A stretch of 64,000 nucleotides of DNA from Laburnicola sp. R22_1 (GCA_014281115.1 JACONQ010000002.1:744001-808000), one strand, 5' to 3'. Shown: positions 44,672 through 57,028, counted from the first letter of the stretch. The notes: generated by a model from the letters alone, not told the origin. Program-made: numbers and translations.

Positions 44672-45647
44672 ATGGCCAGCTCAGATGTCTCGCTACCGAC
44701 ACGCAATGCATTGCAAAGCCTCATCAGAATGGCCGAAGAAGACTCCAAGGTTGTAATAGCGTTATATGACAAAGAGCAGCTAAGAAATCTCATGCTGGCG
44801 AGCCGTACCACAGTGACCAAAGATGGACTTGAGCGCGCGCTGCGTCAGCAGTTACGAGAGCTGAGGAACAATACTCAGGTACAACCAAGTAGTACATCTT
44901 GAGAGTCGTGCGAGGCCAGAACACACAACTGACAAATCAGTAGATGCACCGCTGTCGTCGGAGGCTTCTTCTCCACCAGCATAGAGCATTCCTCCCTCAC
45001 AACCATTAGTGAACACTGAAGATACATCTGCGCCTACATCGGTGGAGAAAACGCAACAGCTGGGGAAGGTAGAACATATCTCTGCACCCGGATCATCCCG
45101 CGACGCGGCCAGTCGTCACAACAATCTGCCCTCATCCTGGCCCATCGTATATTGGCCCGCTGCTCCGCCGAACGTAAGCACAGCAGAGACTCGCCCTCTT
45201 CTACACCCTAGCATCGAATGGCCCCTTTTCGTACCGTTGAGTAACGAGGAAAGCGCCATTGTACCATTTTCTGAGCTCCCGCCTGCGACAGCGATAACAC
45301 TTAGATCGTTTTTCTACAATGACTTTCTCGACCTAGACCACTGCATCAAGGCACGCGGACAACAGAGTTATGAGAATTTCATTAAACCAGGCGTCTATCG
45401 AACACGTAGGGTCGACACTAGCATTTGTCTGCGAGCGTATTTCTGTTCCCACACACCGAAACAAGCAGTTAAGCCTAGCAAGACTTGCGGGGGGTGCTCA
45501 AGAGAAGGATTTATATGTGCTAGGATAGTTACGCACGGTAGCTCCCACAGCTTGTGTTTCTTTCCCCTTCCCGAGAAATCACGACAAGGCATACCATGGA
45601 CAGCTGTTCCGTTCTGGGTGGACACTGCGAAGCGGATTGGAGGCTGA
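44672..45647 (+). pseudogene. Hypothetical gene, probably decayed
   Basis: The ATG at 44672 starts 69 codons (MASSDVSLPTRNALQSLIRM) up to a standard donor at 44879. An intron to TCAG at 44940 has a CTGAC branch, but the splice gives TAG at once. The downstream frame (about 44943-45647) is shifted by one phase, has TAG at 44982, and contains no ATG of its own. It ends with a pattern seen in other unnamed fungal proteins: RAYFCSHTPKQ, CGGCSREGFICARIV, FPLPEKSRQG and VPFWV. A Cys-rich part (C..C...C) may bind metal. Either the gene is dead or a different splice pattern rescues it. Confidence 0.45.
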
Positions 45648-46339
45648 GGGCTAGGGTTGGAATGACTCCGGAATGCTATATTCTGGAAACATGATTGGGA
45701 TGTAGCCTGTAGACTCGCGGCTTTTTAGGCCTTGCGGGTGTTTTGCAGGACGTGCGAGCGCTACCTTAAAACGCTAATTACGCAATTCTTCTCGATGAGC
45801 GACAGAATTAGGATACGTATGACTAGTCGGAGGGCTTTTAGTTCGAAATCTATCACAAGACCCCTACAAACAACAAGAGAAATTAGACCTCGGGATGCCT
45901 ACAAAAGACCTACAACGTACATATCTACATAGAGAACTAATCTCAACCTTCACATCCAATACGACAGCCAAAGACACTCAACATTCTGCTTTTCTACAGC
46001 ATATCTATTTAGTGTCCATGTAGCTTCTCATAGAGAGGCAAGGTTCTTCTGTCTACCTAGGTAGTCATTGCGATATTAAATGGCTACGAAAAGAGTCTTT
46101 ATACCAGATATAATCGGTTCAGAGAGGGTGAAGCTATTAAAGACGACAGAACCGGCGTTTTCACGATTATACAAGAGAAAAGTGTTTCATAACGGTCCAA
46201 GAGTGAATACTAGCGCGTCTAGCGTCGCTTGGCATTCTGGAAATATTTTGCCTCGCACCTTGCTCGACAACATCAACACTACTGCTCTCCGATTCGACCA
46301 CCGACCCTCAATTTGACAACATTCTTGGACGACCTCAAC
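45648..46339. other. Intergenic, AT-rich
   Basis: AT-rich sequence with short frames only. No gene, tRNA or repeat was recognised. Confidence 0.45.
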
Positions 46340-47385
46340 ATGTCGAACAGCAACGACGACGCAGCTCCGGAAGCACTTTACGGGCCGCTGGAGGCTGCGC
46401 TCGAGAGCAGCTCGGCCGCCAACCAACTCGCCGAAAATCCCGACCATAACCCACAGAAGACCACTGGTAAGTACAGCGACGAGAACTCCTCAAGCACACA
46501 CTCTCCTCTTCCCAATCCCTCTCCCCAAGGTAAGGAAGAACCAGCGTACACAAACCTGGGGTCAAGAAACCAAAGGCAATGCCCATGTTGCAAGAAGACG
46601 TTCTCTCGCGAGGCCTTCTGGAAGCATGTGTGGTCGTCGTCTGGTCGGAACATGTGCCAGTACTTCTGGCAATCCCTGAGTGTGGCGCAAAGGAAGGAGG
46701 TGAACCCGGACTATTATTATCCTAGTTCGCATTCTTCAGATGAGGAATTCCTTGGGAGCGAATGGGCGGCAAAGAGGAGGAGGGCGAAGAAGGCGGGAGA
46801 GGCGCGAAAGACGAAAGCGCGTGATGTGGTGGATCAGCAGGAGGATGCTGGGAGAGGTATCTTAATGGGAATGACTGAAGATGCAATTGCTAATAGGTTT
46901 TAGATCAAGGAGCAAGCGAGGAGCCGGACCGGGTTGCTCAACTTTTTCGAGCCTCGAAGCTCGTCAAGCCTGGATCTGGCTCACGAGCTCCTACATACAA
47001 CACTCTGACACAGCCAGGCGCCTCGGAACCCACCACAGAGCATGCGACCCTTCCACAAGCCACACAAGCTCCGCTAGCCGCAAAGCGCAAGCGACCGGAC
47101 TGGAAGAAGACAGTATACTGCCCCAACTGCGGTACTTCGGTGTTGAGTCAGACATGGTTCTTGGCTACACATCTACAGCCTTGCATCGTGCGGGCCATGA
47201 GGACAGATACCGTCAATTCATTCAACCCGTTGACCGGAAAGCCTGCTGAGCCGAACGAGACACAAGACGAGGCGGAAGAGCCTCAGGATAGCGGTGCTCC
47301 GATCGAGGAGGACAGGGTTGAGGACGAGGAGGAGGACGAGTTGTTTGCGGTGTTCAATGAGTCCCCGAAGCGCAGGCGTGTCTAG
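46340..47385 (+). CDS. Hypothetical protein with two C2HC zinc motifs
   Basis: Exons 46340-46856 and 46904-47385 join through a 47-nt intron (GTATCT to GTTTTAG, with a GCTAAT branch) to 332 residues. Two similar zinc motifs are visible: CPCCKKTFSREAFWKHVW with a later Cys (C-x2-C-x11-H-x9-C) near residue 80, and CPNCGTSVLSQTWFLATH followed by LQPC (C-x2-C-x13-H-x3-C) in exon 2. Basic stretches KRRRAKK and KRKRPDWKK look like nuclear signals, and the tail is acidic, ending SPKRRRV. A possible extra 63-nt in-frame intron starts at the GTAAGT near 46468 and may be optional. Function is unknown; a nucleic-acid role is a guess. Confidence 0.65.
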
Positions 47386-48115
47386 GACATTGCCGATGCT
47401 GAGCTCTGGCGACCGCTTGGGTTGCGTGCATCCAGGACCTGCTTCCGTTGTTCGGATCTGGCGATTGTTTGGTTTGCTGGACATGACACACTGCCGAACT
47501 GAAAGATTGTCTTGGGTTTCCTACTTGCTTTCAGTGGCCTTGAAATAGAGTTGGTTGTTCGGCATATATCAAAAAAAAAAACGAGATACAAACATCCGGT
47601 ACACATGGGTCATGGTCAGGATACATGATATTTGGAAAAAGAAGATGTTTTCATTGCATGTAATCGTAACAGAATCTCTGGCTCGCAAGCCTTCCGCACT
47701 GCTCTTCGGAGGTCTGATAATCAATCTACTTTACGGTGTTCCCTCGCTTGTGCCTATCTCCTTCAAGCTGTGATACCGATGCAAACATGCGAGATGGTGT
47801 ACGGAATCCCCAAGAAGTTAGCCCTATAATACATATAAAGCCCCGTGCGGTCATATCGTTGTGATCAATAGAGATGGAGGAGCGACGATATAGCAAGCGT
47901 GGAGCTGGCCAAGAAAAAGACTAGGCGCAACGAAGGGATGGGTGAGATAGTGAACGCTGAGCAAGCCCGTATCTGGGCAGAGTCGCCGCGTCTCATGCTG
48001 CTAGCGCAGGCGAGTAACAAACAAAAACTTCAGCATAAATACCTCAAAATATTGCCCGCTCCCTGGCGCTCACACCACCTGTCAACCCAGACTCTACCTC
48101 ATAGCTAAACCAACT
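47386..48115. other. Intergenic, no gene seen
   Basis: 3' region of the zinc-motif gene and promoter of the next plus-strand gene. An A-run lies at 47571-47582. Open frames lack motifs. Confidence 0.45.
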
Positions 48116-48894
48116 ATGCCACGCAAAGATCTTCTCAAGCGAGCCTTCCGCAACTCTTTCCTTCGAAAGTCCAGTAACGACCTCAAATCGCACAGCAAGG
48201 ACAAGCCGCTTCCGCAGCCTCGTCATGCGAGTACGACCCATTTGCCTCTGCCGACGCACTACGAGAGCACGACGGATCTATCAATTCACGATGCGAGTGC
48301 CGCCGACTTTTCGGCTCCTCATACGGGCACCACCGAGCTCACAGCTTCTCATGCGAGCACCACCGACCTGGCAGCTCCTCATGCGGGCTCCAACCATCAG
48401 CCCAAATCACGCGCAAGCGCCGCCAGCCTAGCCAGCGTACCCGAGAGCCCCCAGCCCAACCAGGTCGCCCACCAGAATGGTGTCCCAGACTGGCTCCAAC
48501 GCGTCTCCGATGACGACGGCATGTTCATGACCTCTTCCGAGATCCGCCGCGAGATGGATAGGGTTCGTAACCACCGGCAAACGGCCTGCATAGCACTGAG
48601 TTGACCCATCCGTAGCACGACGCCAAGCAGAAGAAGAGTATTCAAGGTGCACCTGCGGTGACATACCCCGACTGGAAGTCTATGTACTATCGCGGCCTCA
48701 TCCACCAAACCAATCTAGTCAAGGACCACCTGGACTCGATCGAGACAGTTCTGATTGTGTTTAATGCGCTGGAGGGACTCAGTCCGCATACGGAGGCATT
48801 GAAGAAGGAGATGTTGGAGAAGAAGCAGTACTGTGAGAAGAAGTTGGAGGACTTGGAGAAGCAAAGGGAGCACTTGATGCAGGATGGGACTTGA
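48116..48894 (+). CDS. Hypothetical protein with Thr/Ser repeats and coiled coil
   Basis: Exons 48116-48562 and 48616-48894 (53-nt intron, GTTCGT donor) give 241 residues. The basic N-terminus MPRKDLLKRAFRNSFLRKSS is followed by four or five imperfect repeats of about 15 residues around ASTTDL.APH, then WLQRVSDDDG. Exon 2 encodes a helical, coiled-coil end (KKEMLEKKQYCEKKLEDLEK). The repeat region could vary in length between strains. No known domain was recognised. The open frame and clean phase support a real gene. Confidence 0.6.
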
Positions 48895-49203
48895 CTTTGA
48901 GATGACAGGGACCAAGTGGGACCAAGTAGGACATGGGGAGATGATCGCCTCTTCTTGAGTCGATGACAGAAAGCATGTGCATGAATGATAGTTATCTTCG
49001 AGCCGACCGATTCAAGCTACAGATCTAGAGCCACCTGCAAGTGAAGAATCACGTGCAGTCAGTTTGTTTGTCTTGGCGCTGCAAGCGGGCAAACGCGCGA
49101 CGGAAATGGTTTCTGCCGACTAGATTAGCCCCCCAAAGCTCTGCACTCTCACGTCTTTACCTTTCTTCGCCTTACACCGTCGATCCCATCGCACGAACCC
49201 ATC

Positions 49204-49778
49204 ATGGCACTCGACGACTCCGAGTCGGTCCGCGCTGCTCTCGCACAGCTAAGCATCGTACGCCTCTATATTATGAACGCGTATCAATACTTACAAACAA
49301 ACGCAGGAAGCGGAGCAAATGACGCCCGACCCAATCGACCCCAAGGCGAACGGAAAGGGTGCCACTCAAGCCGACAACCCCCCGGAGGAAACCACCAAGG
49401 AGACCTTGGCGCGACTCAAGGTAAGCTTGCTTTCTTTACCCTTGTCCTTTACCCTTGAGAGAACCCCGGCTGGAAGATGATCAGAAGGAGGTGTTTTCAA
49501 AGTTGAGCTCGTGGGAGAGCGAGCTCATCAACAACCAGTGTCGCATGTCGGTCGACGTTCTACATATGTCTGCAAAGGCATCCGACATCTGCGAGACACT
49601 GGTTATTGCCGCCAATATTATCGAGGTCCAGATTCTGCAGTATGCGTTGATCAAGCACGGAGAGATCGAGAATTACAAGGCCGAGGTCGACCTTTTGCGG
49701 CAGGAGAATTACGAGTTGGCCGTAGAGAAGGACGATATTCTCAACGATTACGAATTGCTCCGAGGCACAGCAACCTAG
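49204..49778 (+). CDS. Hypothetical small coiled-coil protein
   Basis: Three exons (49204-49257, 49307-49420, 49485-49778) join in phase to 153 residues. It starts MALDDSESVRAALAQLSI, has a short linker, and continues KEVFSKLSSWESELINNQCR. The C-terminal half is a heptad-like helix (AEVDLLRQENYELAVEKDDI). Introns are 49 and 64 nt. No named family was recognised; a structural or complex-subunit role is possible but not shown. Confidence 0.62.
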
Positions 49779-50235
49779 GCCTCGTGTCTGGTTCCGAGGG
49801 ACTTTCAGGTCCAGGACCCTGGATACATGGGCGATACTCTCTGGTGTAAAAGACGCCGACTGGACTCGCAAGCATGGTAGAACACATGGCGTCTCCAGAT
49901 TAGCGTAGGTCTTCATATCCTCTTTCGATAGCTGCCGACATAGCAACGGGCACAAAACCAGAGAATTTCATCCCGAGACCGAGTTCTGCATTGAATGTGG
50001 ACGTGGGCTAGGCTTGAGCAAGACGAAAGAAGTGATTGACTGCAAAGAACGTAAAGGCGGTTGATAAAGTAGATGTGAGCAGAGGTCAGAATTGACGCTG
50101 CGGCCTAGCAGTTCGGTGCATCTTTCCCCTTCCTCTGCGGGCTGTGTCAACAAGTACAGCAGTGCGACCCCTCATTCCTCGTTTGCGCATCGAAATGGCC
50201 GCCCGCCGCTCTGATTTCGGCGCTGCAGCGCTCCA

Positions 50236-51165
50236 ATGTGCTCTCAACCACCCAGCATGCGCGAGTCCGACACCCTGACCCTCGCCGATGGACGCATCCT
50301 CTCGTTCGCCATATACGGCTCGCCGGTCCCGCATAAGAGCGTCTTCTACTTCCACTCCTTCCCCTCGTCCCGTAAGGAGGGCAAGATGTTCCACTCAGCA
50401 GCCGCGAAGCTCGGCGTGCGTCTCGTCGTGCCCGACAGGCCTGGCGTGGGCAACTCCAGCTTCCAGCCCAACCGCACGCTCCTCGACTGGCCGAAGGATG
50501 TTATCGCCCTCGCCGACCACCTGAAAATAGAATCATTCTACGTCATGGGCCTGAGCGGAGGCGGCCCATATACGCTAGCTTGCGTGAACAGCGTGTCGAA
50601 AGAACGTTTGGCGGGCGCGGCGGTCATCTCCGGACTCTATCCCGTTTCGCTCGGAACCGCTGGCATGACACCGGGTCTACGGCTGGCAGTTTGGGCTGGC
50701 CCGTGGGCAAGTGGTCTGGTCGGCACGGTAACCGACATGATGATGGGGAACGCCGCGCGCAACTCAGACCCAAAGGGATTCGAAGACGCCTTCATGAAGG
50801 ACATGGAGGGCAGACCGGAGGCCGACAAGCGTGCTTTGAAAGACGAGAAGAACTGGGAGAGCTTCGTCGAGGGCGTAAGAGAGGGACTCAGACAGGGCGG
50901 CCAAGGCAGTGGCTGGGAGTATAAGCTCGGCGGAAGTCCGTGGGGCTTCGAGCTGAGGGACTTGAAGGTCGGCATAGCAGGTGTGCCCTTGACCCTGTGG
51001 CACGGCACTGACGATTTCAACTGCACGACTGAGATGGCCTCCAAAGCCAAGGATCTTATGCCTGGCGCGATGCTGCATATGAAGGATGGAGAGGGTCACG
51101 TGAGCCATGCCCTCAACAATCAAGAGGAGATATTGGGCGAGCTCATCGGTACTCTGGAGGCTTGA
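50236..51165 (+). CDS. Alpha/beta hydrolase
   Basis: A single exon of 309 residues. The fold is clear: LADGRILSFAIYGSP, then YFHSFPSSRKEG in place of the usual HGxPG, VVPDRPGVGNSS, the nucleophile elbow MGLSGGGPY, LTLWHGTDDFNC for the acid, and MKDGEGHVSH for the catalytic His. Such enzymes hydrolyse small esters, amides or epoxides, usually in the cytosol; the substrate is unknown. The ATG at 50257 is an alternative start, because residues 1-7 are not conserved-looking. No lesion was seen, in contrast to the hydrolase remnant at 6867-7967, which belongs to another subfamily. Confidence 0.85.
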   Translation: MCSQPPSMRESDTLTLADGRILSFAIYGSPVPHKSVFYFHSFPSSRKEGKMFHSAAAKLGVRLVVPDRPGVGNSSFQPNRTLLDWPKDVIALADHLKIESFYVMGLSGGGPYTLACVNSVSKERLAGAAVISGLYPVSLGTAGMTPGLRLAVWAGPWASGLVGTVTDMMMGNAARNSDPKGFEDAFMKDMEGRPEADKRALKDEKNWESFVEGVREGLRQGGQGSGWEYKLGGSPWGFELRDLKVGIAGVPLTLWHGTDDFNCTTEMASKAKDLMPGAMLHMKDGEGHVSHALNNQEEILGELIGTLEA

Positions 51166-51567
51166 TAATGGATATGGGTATGTCTTCACCTTCTTGGATG
51201 ACTATAATGACTGCAATTCATGTATGCCTAAATCTGTTGATAGCAATTCAAATAAACCGGCGGTGGGGCGTGGCAGTACTATGAACCACCCTCATTATCA
51301 CCTATCTGTTAAGTGTACCTTGATACTGGCACCTCTCTTCTTGGAACTACAACGCTCCAGCCGCCCACTTCATTGTGCTAGAAAAAATTGCTATCCGCGT
51401 ATTGACAGGGCCCTCGGACAATGCTCCTACCCATCTAATTCGGTACCCCCACTCATCACAAGCAGAGCAGCACCGTGACCCAACATATGAAAGATTACAT
51501 AACAACAAAAAGTCTCTCACATGGGAATGGCAATGCAGATGCTTTCAACCCGAAGAAAAAATAATGC
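51166..51567. other. Flank between hydrolase and copia element
   Basis: 3' region of the hydrolase up to the insertion site. No gene was seen. Confidence 0.5.
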
Positions 51568-51572
51568 CTTAA

Positions 51573-51764
51573 TGTGGGCGGGCAGGCATATGAGGCATAT
51601 GAGGACAACAAGCTGTATTGCTATCTGCATAAAAGAGTGTGTGGAGTGAGGAGTCTACCGAGGAAGAAAGGAGAGGGCGAGAGCTTTATCTTGAGGATAG
51701 TGGTCTGTGCACCTAGATGGAACCTTCTACACACACCACCTCTGACGTAAGTCACGTGGCTACA
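51573..51764 (-). repeat. 3' LTR, 192 bp
   Basis: Has TG...CA ends in either orientation, and differs from the other LTR by A/T and A/G around 51706-51711 (GCACCTAG versus GCTCCTGG). Confidence 0.95.
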
Positions 51765-51869
51765 CACCCCCCCAGCTACGGTGTACCCACACCAAAGCTG
51801 ATGCTCTGTACTATACTAGAATAGGCAGTAAACGATAGAATGTGAAGTAGAGTCCTCCTTAAGCTTCTT

Positions 51870-54800
51870 CTATAGATATCCTTTGACGTCTTGCATGCCA
51901 AGTTGCCTTATAAAGTTAACGTGCTTTTGACGCACAAGGCTCTTAGTAAGTCCGTCGGCTGGCATCTAATTAGTAGCCTTCCACTGGACTGATATACGTC
52001 CTTCTGCCTGTTCTTGTCTTAGCTAATGCTGGTGAGTGTCGACGTGGCGTAGTTTTGTGAACAGCTTATCCTTGTCCTTAGTGATAATACCTACTGTCTG
52101 TAGGTTATCGCAGTAAATAGTTGGCGTAATGTCTAGGTCGAATTTAATGTGTTTAAATAGTCGATTCCACGCTTAAAGCTCGCTAGCAGCTGTTGACAGA
52201 GCTAGAAGCTCTGCCTCAGTGGTTGACTTGGTGACCGAGCGCTGTCGTGTCGCTTTCCAGTCGATAGGCATGCTGTAGAGCATGAAAAGGTATCCTTGTA
52301 AGCTCCGCCTAGTCTCTAGGTCGTCTGCGAAAGCTGCATCTGATGCTCCGTAGAACAGTGGTTCTGCACCCCCCAAGCTTAAACTCAGGTAGATAGTTTG
52401 ACTGCCACCAAACTCACTATTCGCACAGTCTGTATAAGCTCCTATAGCGAGTCTCTTCGTGCCAATTAGGTACTTCTATACGTGGTATACCGCACTGATA
52501 TGTTTCTGGCCTAGGTTCTGTAGGTAACAAGATAGCTCTAAGTGAGCTTGGGCGACATCTGGTCGTGTGTACGTCGCTATGTAGGCTAGCGATCCGACAA
52601 GCTCTTGATAGAGTTTCGTGCGTTGATCGTCTGGCTCCTCTCTACTCAGGCCTAGATGTCCGTCTGCCAGCGGCACTGCTGGGTATTTTGTGCTTCCTTA
52701 AGCAATGTTGTACTTCTTTGCCACCTTGTCGATGAAGCTGTCTTGGAGTAGCCAGATCTTCTTCTGCTTTCTGTCTCGAATGACGCGTATGCCCAGGAAC
52801 CACTTTAACTCTCCCAGATATCGCACGTCGTAGGTTGTTCTCAGCTGTCTGTCGAATAGACGGTATGCGTCTTAATTGCTGCGGGATACAGCTACCACTA
52901 TATCATCGACAAAGAAGAAGACGATAAGCTGGTTACTGCTATATAGACAGGGCACTCCAGGCACCTGTCTTAGTCCCATCTTCTCAAGCGTTGCAGTGAG
53001 ATGCTTGTACCATAGTCGCGGCGCGTCACGGAGTCCGTATAGAGCGCGCTTGAGCTCTAGCAGTTTTCCAAGTTCTTTATCGTATCCTTCTGGACAGCGT
53101 ACGTAGGTAGGTCGATCGAGCTCCGCATTGAGAAAGGCATTGAGTACATCGTACTGGTATAGATCTAGGTCGAAGGCTACTGCCAGGGCGATAAGGCATC
53201 GGAAGATCTTCGCAGCCAGTGTAGCTGCGTATGTGTCGCCCCAGTCTTGCTGCAGATCTCCTCGGACAACCAGTCGAGCTTTGAATTTGTAGAGGTATCC
53301 ATCTTCGTTGAACTTGTACGAGAATACCCACATAAGTGGTAGCACCTCAGCATCTGCTTGCTCAGCGAGCTCTATGGCTTTTCCAAAGCATCTACGGTCG
53401 ATAACACTGTCGATCTCAACTCTGCTTGCCTTCTTAAACTCAGCACCAAATGGGTGACAATCTAGATCCTTCCACCTCTTTAGCTCTGGTGGCAGCTGAT
53501 CACGATGTAGTCGAGTCTTTGGCGCCTCGCTAAGTAGCTTTGCTGGTGCTGTGGGGTTAATACAGGCAGCGAATGTTGCCAAATACGTGCCAAAGCTCTT
53601 TAGCTTCCGACTTCGCTTACCCTCTATCACGTTCTCCTGTGATAGTTGACTATTAATCTCCTCTCGTCGCTTTGCGTTGTTTGTTGTTCGATTCAGCTCT
53701 TCTCCCTCTGGAGCTAGAGCGTAGCCTTTTCCCCAGCCTGTGTTGTCTAGTGACTGGCGCAGTCCGTGCTTCTCTAGCGTCTCTTCTGGTGTCATAAGAG
53801 CTAGTTGAGTATCCTTAATCTCAGCCTCGGATTTAGAGTCAAACTCAAGCTCTAGCTCAGGCTCATAGGAATAGTCTTCTGGTGTGGACAGCTGATCGAT
53901 CAATATGTCGCTGTGATCAGGCGTCTCCTCGATGTCGAGCACCTCTGCTGCCTCACGGATGTAGCTCTTCTCTGCGTACTTCTCTCGCTCGTCGTAGAGC
54001 TTGCTTCGCAGGAAGACGACGTCTCGAGTTCGTATAACTCGTCCAATTGTTGGTAACCATACTCGGTATATGTTGGTTGAATCGAAGCCTACCAGGTGGC
54101 CGATCAGAGCTCGAGATTCGAGCTTGTCTCCCCTAGGTAGCTTCTCGTTGAGCACATACGCTCTCGCTCCGATCACCTCAAGGTGAGCGACTGATGGCTT
54201 CACTCCCTTGACTTTGGTGTACGGGCATTCCCATCGTATCGCTTCGGTTGGTGTACGATTGAGTAGATATATAGCTGACATAACGCACTCGTTGGCGTAC
54301 GCCTTCGGTAAACCTGCGTGTAGGCGTATAGCTCTGCCTCGAATTATAATAGATTTGCCTGCGCGTTCGATGGCTCCGCTCTGAGCTTCTGTAGCTCTAG
54401 CCTCGATAGCGATTCCGAGATCTCTACAGAGCTCTAGCAGCTCGACATATCCAGTCTCCATGTCCAGCCTCACAATAATGACTTGACTCTGGAATTGCCG
54501 CTTTATCTTAGCCAGTAATCGCTTAAAGACCTTTGTTAGAGTAGCCTTTGTCTTATCTAGTATATAGCATCCTTCGTGCCACTTCGTGTATTGATCGAAA
54601 GCATGAAATAGGTATCGATCGCCATTGTAGCAGCGCTCTCCTCGCTCTAGGAGCTGTATCAGATCTATGCTAATACGCTCGAACGGTCGAGTCGCTGGTT
54701 CTTGAGGTGGCCTTCGACTGACGATCTTCGTCAGCTTTGACTGTATACACGTCTCACAGTCCTTCCACTTTGGTGCTTGGCCATCCGTGATGTGTAGGCC

Positions 54801-56516
54801 TTCGACGTTCTTAGGCAGGTGCTTGATCGCCTCTCTGCCAGCGTGACCCCACATAATATGTGCTTCCTCTGCAGTCAACTGCAGTAGCTTCTTAGGCTTG
54901 TATAAAGGCTTCTTGCGGGCGTATATTAAGGCTGCAAGTAGAGAGCTAGCATCTGGTCTCTCCATGCCTTTAGCATCTATCAACCAGTGTCCGCCGGTAT
55001 AGTTGAGCTTGCAAATAACGTTCTTCCAGCTCTTCTGGTATAAGCAGTCTCGTCCTGAGTCGAAATGAATGCCTATTGATCGACAGCGTGACAGGCCAAC
55101 GACGTTGGTAAGAAATCCTGGGACATAGGCGACGTATGTGAGCTCTATCTGCTCCGTGCCTCTAGGCGTGTTGATGAGTAGGATAACATCTCCCCACTCG
55201 TGTATCAATAGCTCTTGATCTCCAGCCTTAATAACTTCACCTGTCCCGTCAGCTCGCTTCTTCCAACTATAGGCTCTGCTGTTGGTGACGTGTGTGTTTG
55301 ATCCTGGATCCAGAATCCATCGATTGATCAGACTCGGCTTAACTGTCTGCTTGCTTGCGCAGTCTGAGCTCATTGTGAGCTGCGATACATGACTGTTCAA
55401 TACGTCATGCGTAGGTCTGTGATCATCAAACTGTCGAGGTGCTGTCGAGAGTGCAGACGCTGCCGGTTCTGCCTGGTCTCTAGTATTCGTCGCGCTCCCA
55501 TTCGCTTTGAGTGCTGCCTTTATAGCTCCTCCGAATGATGATCGGCTTGCTATAGCCTTATCAAATCGTTCTTGTATCTCAGGTTTAGGTATCCATCCTT
55601 GAGGCTTGCCCTTCGCTCCTAGATACCAGCAGTCCTTAAATCGATGATTGAGACCACATATACACTTAGGCTTCTTATCTTAAGTCTTTTCTTTCTTCTC
55701 TGTTGCCTGTGGCTCGTCGGTGCTGATGCCTAGTGTGGCAAAGGTGCCGAGCGATGACGCTACTGGTCTCGTCGAACGCCAGTACATGGTGAATTGAGCG
55801 ATAAGGTCGTGTATGCTCTTGACAGCCTGTCCCTGGATCTGTGCTTCAAATAGATTGGCTTGCTGAGTAGTTGCCCATGTGTCGTCAAGTCCTTTAACTG
55901 CGAGTAGAAAATCGCGCTGTGCTCGCGGCGATGTCACGTCGGGTAGGTTCGCTGCCTCGCACAGACGTACAACATGTAGCCACTCATCTAGCCAGGTATC
56001 AATATTGTTGCGGGGTCGGCTCTGCAGTTGCCGATACTTTGCTAGAAGCTGCAGCTCCCTCTCAGCCGTTAATGGGCAGAGGTGCTTCTTGAGCCTCTTC
56101 AGTCGAGCGTACGCTGTATCGTCGCTCTGGATCAGGTGTATGTGGCGGCGGCTGATCGTTCGGCCGATCTCCTGGGTAAAGTCGTCCAACGCTTTCCTCT
56201 TGATCGTATATCTAGCCAAGGCTCGATCGTAGCCTCTCTCCGCCTGCTGGTATCGCTGGAACTCCTCGGTCGTCATGTCTTTCAGCACGACGCCGGTATC
56301 CTGCTCTGTCCCCTCATGGTAGTGCTCTGGTATCACGGGCACTGGCTCCTCAAGCTGTTCGAGTGCCGCCTCGTCAAGATCCGGGTTAACCATAGGCCAG
56401 AGGTGATTTCGATTCGCGCTATCCTTACGTAGGAAGATCCATTCTTCCCAGTCTGCCGGCTTCTCGAGTATAACCGTCGTCCTCGTAACCAGTCCATCTA
56501 GCTCGGTCGTAGGCAT
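51870..56516 (-). pseudogene. Copia gag-pol polyprotein with in-frame stops
   Basis: Gag starts at 56516 (MPTTELDGLVTRTTVILEKP) and is stopped by TAA at 55680, just before the zinc knuckle CICGLNHRFKDC. The same frame continues open from 55679 to 52872 (ORF 55400-52872, 842 codons): GAG-pre-integrase with HAGREAIKHL and CETCIQSK, an integrase core with Asp, Asp and Glu in place (SIDLIQLL, RLDMETGY, GAIERAGKSI), and a reverse transcriptase with FFFVDDIVVA. After 52872, in-frame TAA or TAG stops recur near 52872, 52696, 52480, 52172, 52026, 51971 and 51870, through the C-terminal RT and RNase H region (KSTTEAELLALSTAASEL, MPADGLTKSLV). Most are one C-to-T change from Gln codons at conserved sites. 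The stop load is strongly uneven: about one in 1200 codons, then seven or more in 330. Confidence 0.85.
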
Positions 56517-56724
56517 CTTGCTCTATCGGCTCCTAGAAGGGCTCTCTTCAGTAATGGAACGCGTGCTCGAGGCTCGGTAAGGTAGCTTAGTGACGTAGCT
56601 CTGTTGACAGCTTGTCAACAGCTCCTCAGCAGCTCGTTAGTACGTGCAGTAGCAACAGCGATTGAAGTCGATAGCCAGGTGCTCAGCAGCTGCAGTGGTC
56701 AAAGTCGACAGCCGGGCTCATAAC

Positions 56725-56916
56725 TGTGGGCGGGCAGGCATATGAGGCATATGAGGACAACAAGCTGTATTGCTATCTGCATAAAAGAGTGTGTGGAGTG
56801 AGGAGTCTACCGAGGAAGAAAGGAGAGGGCGAGAGCTTTATCTTGAGGATAGTGGTCTGTGCTCCTGGATGGAACCTTCTACACACACCACCTCTGACGT
56901 AAGTCACGTGGCTACA
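56725..56916 (-). repeat. 5' LTR, 192 bp
   Basis: Upstream LTR with respect to gag-pol. It contains AAGTCACGTGGC-type sequence with an E-box (CACGTG). The effector-like gene starts its 3' end only about 110 bp away at 57029. Confidence 0.95.
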
Positions 56917-57028
56917 CTTAATGTACCTACTAGCCCAAAACAATCTATCTACCCTGGGTATCTCCTCCCTCAGAATTCCGATCCGACATCCGGCCCCATA
57001 ACCCGCCCCTCCAATCCAAAATCGCCAC

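Larger units (their letters stand above)
51573..56916 (-). mobile_element. Ty1-copia LTR retrotransposon, full length
   Basis: A 5344-bp element has two 192-bp LTRs (51573-51764 and 56725-56916) and 5-bp target duplications CTTAA (51568-51572 and 56917-56921). The coding strand is minus. Between the LTRs lie gag, zinc knuckle, integrase, reverse transcriptase and RNase H in the copia order. A G-rich polypurine tract (GCTGGGGGGGTG on the minus strand) abuts the 3' LTR at 51765-51776. The LTRs differ at only two sites, so the insertion is young. Confidence 0.95.
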
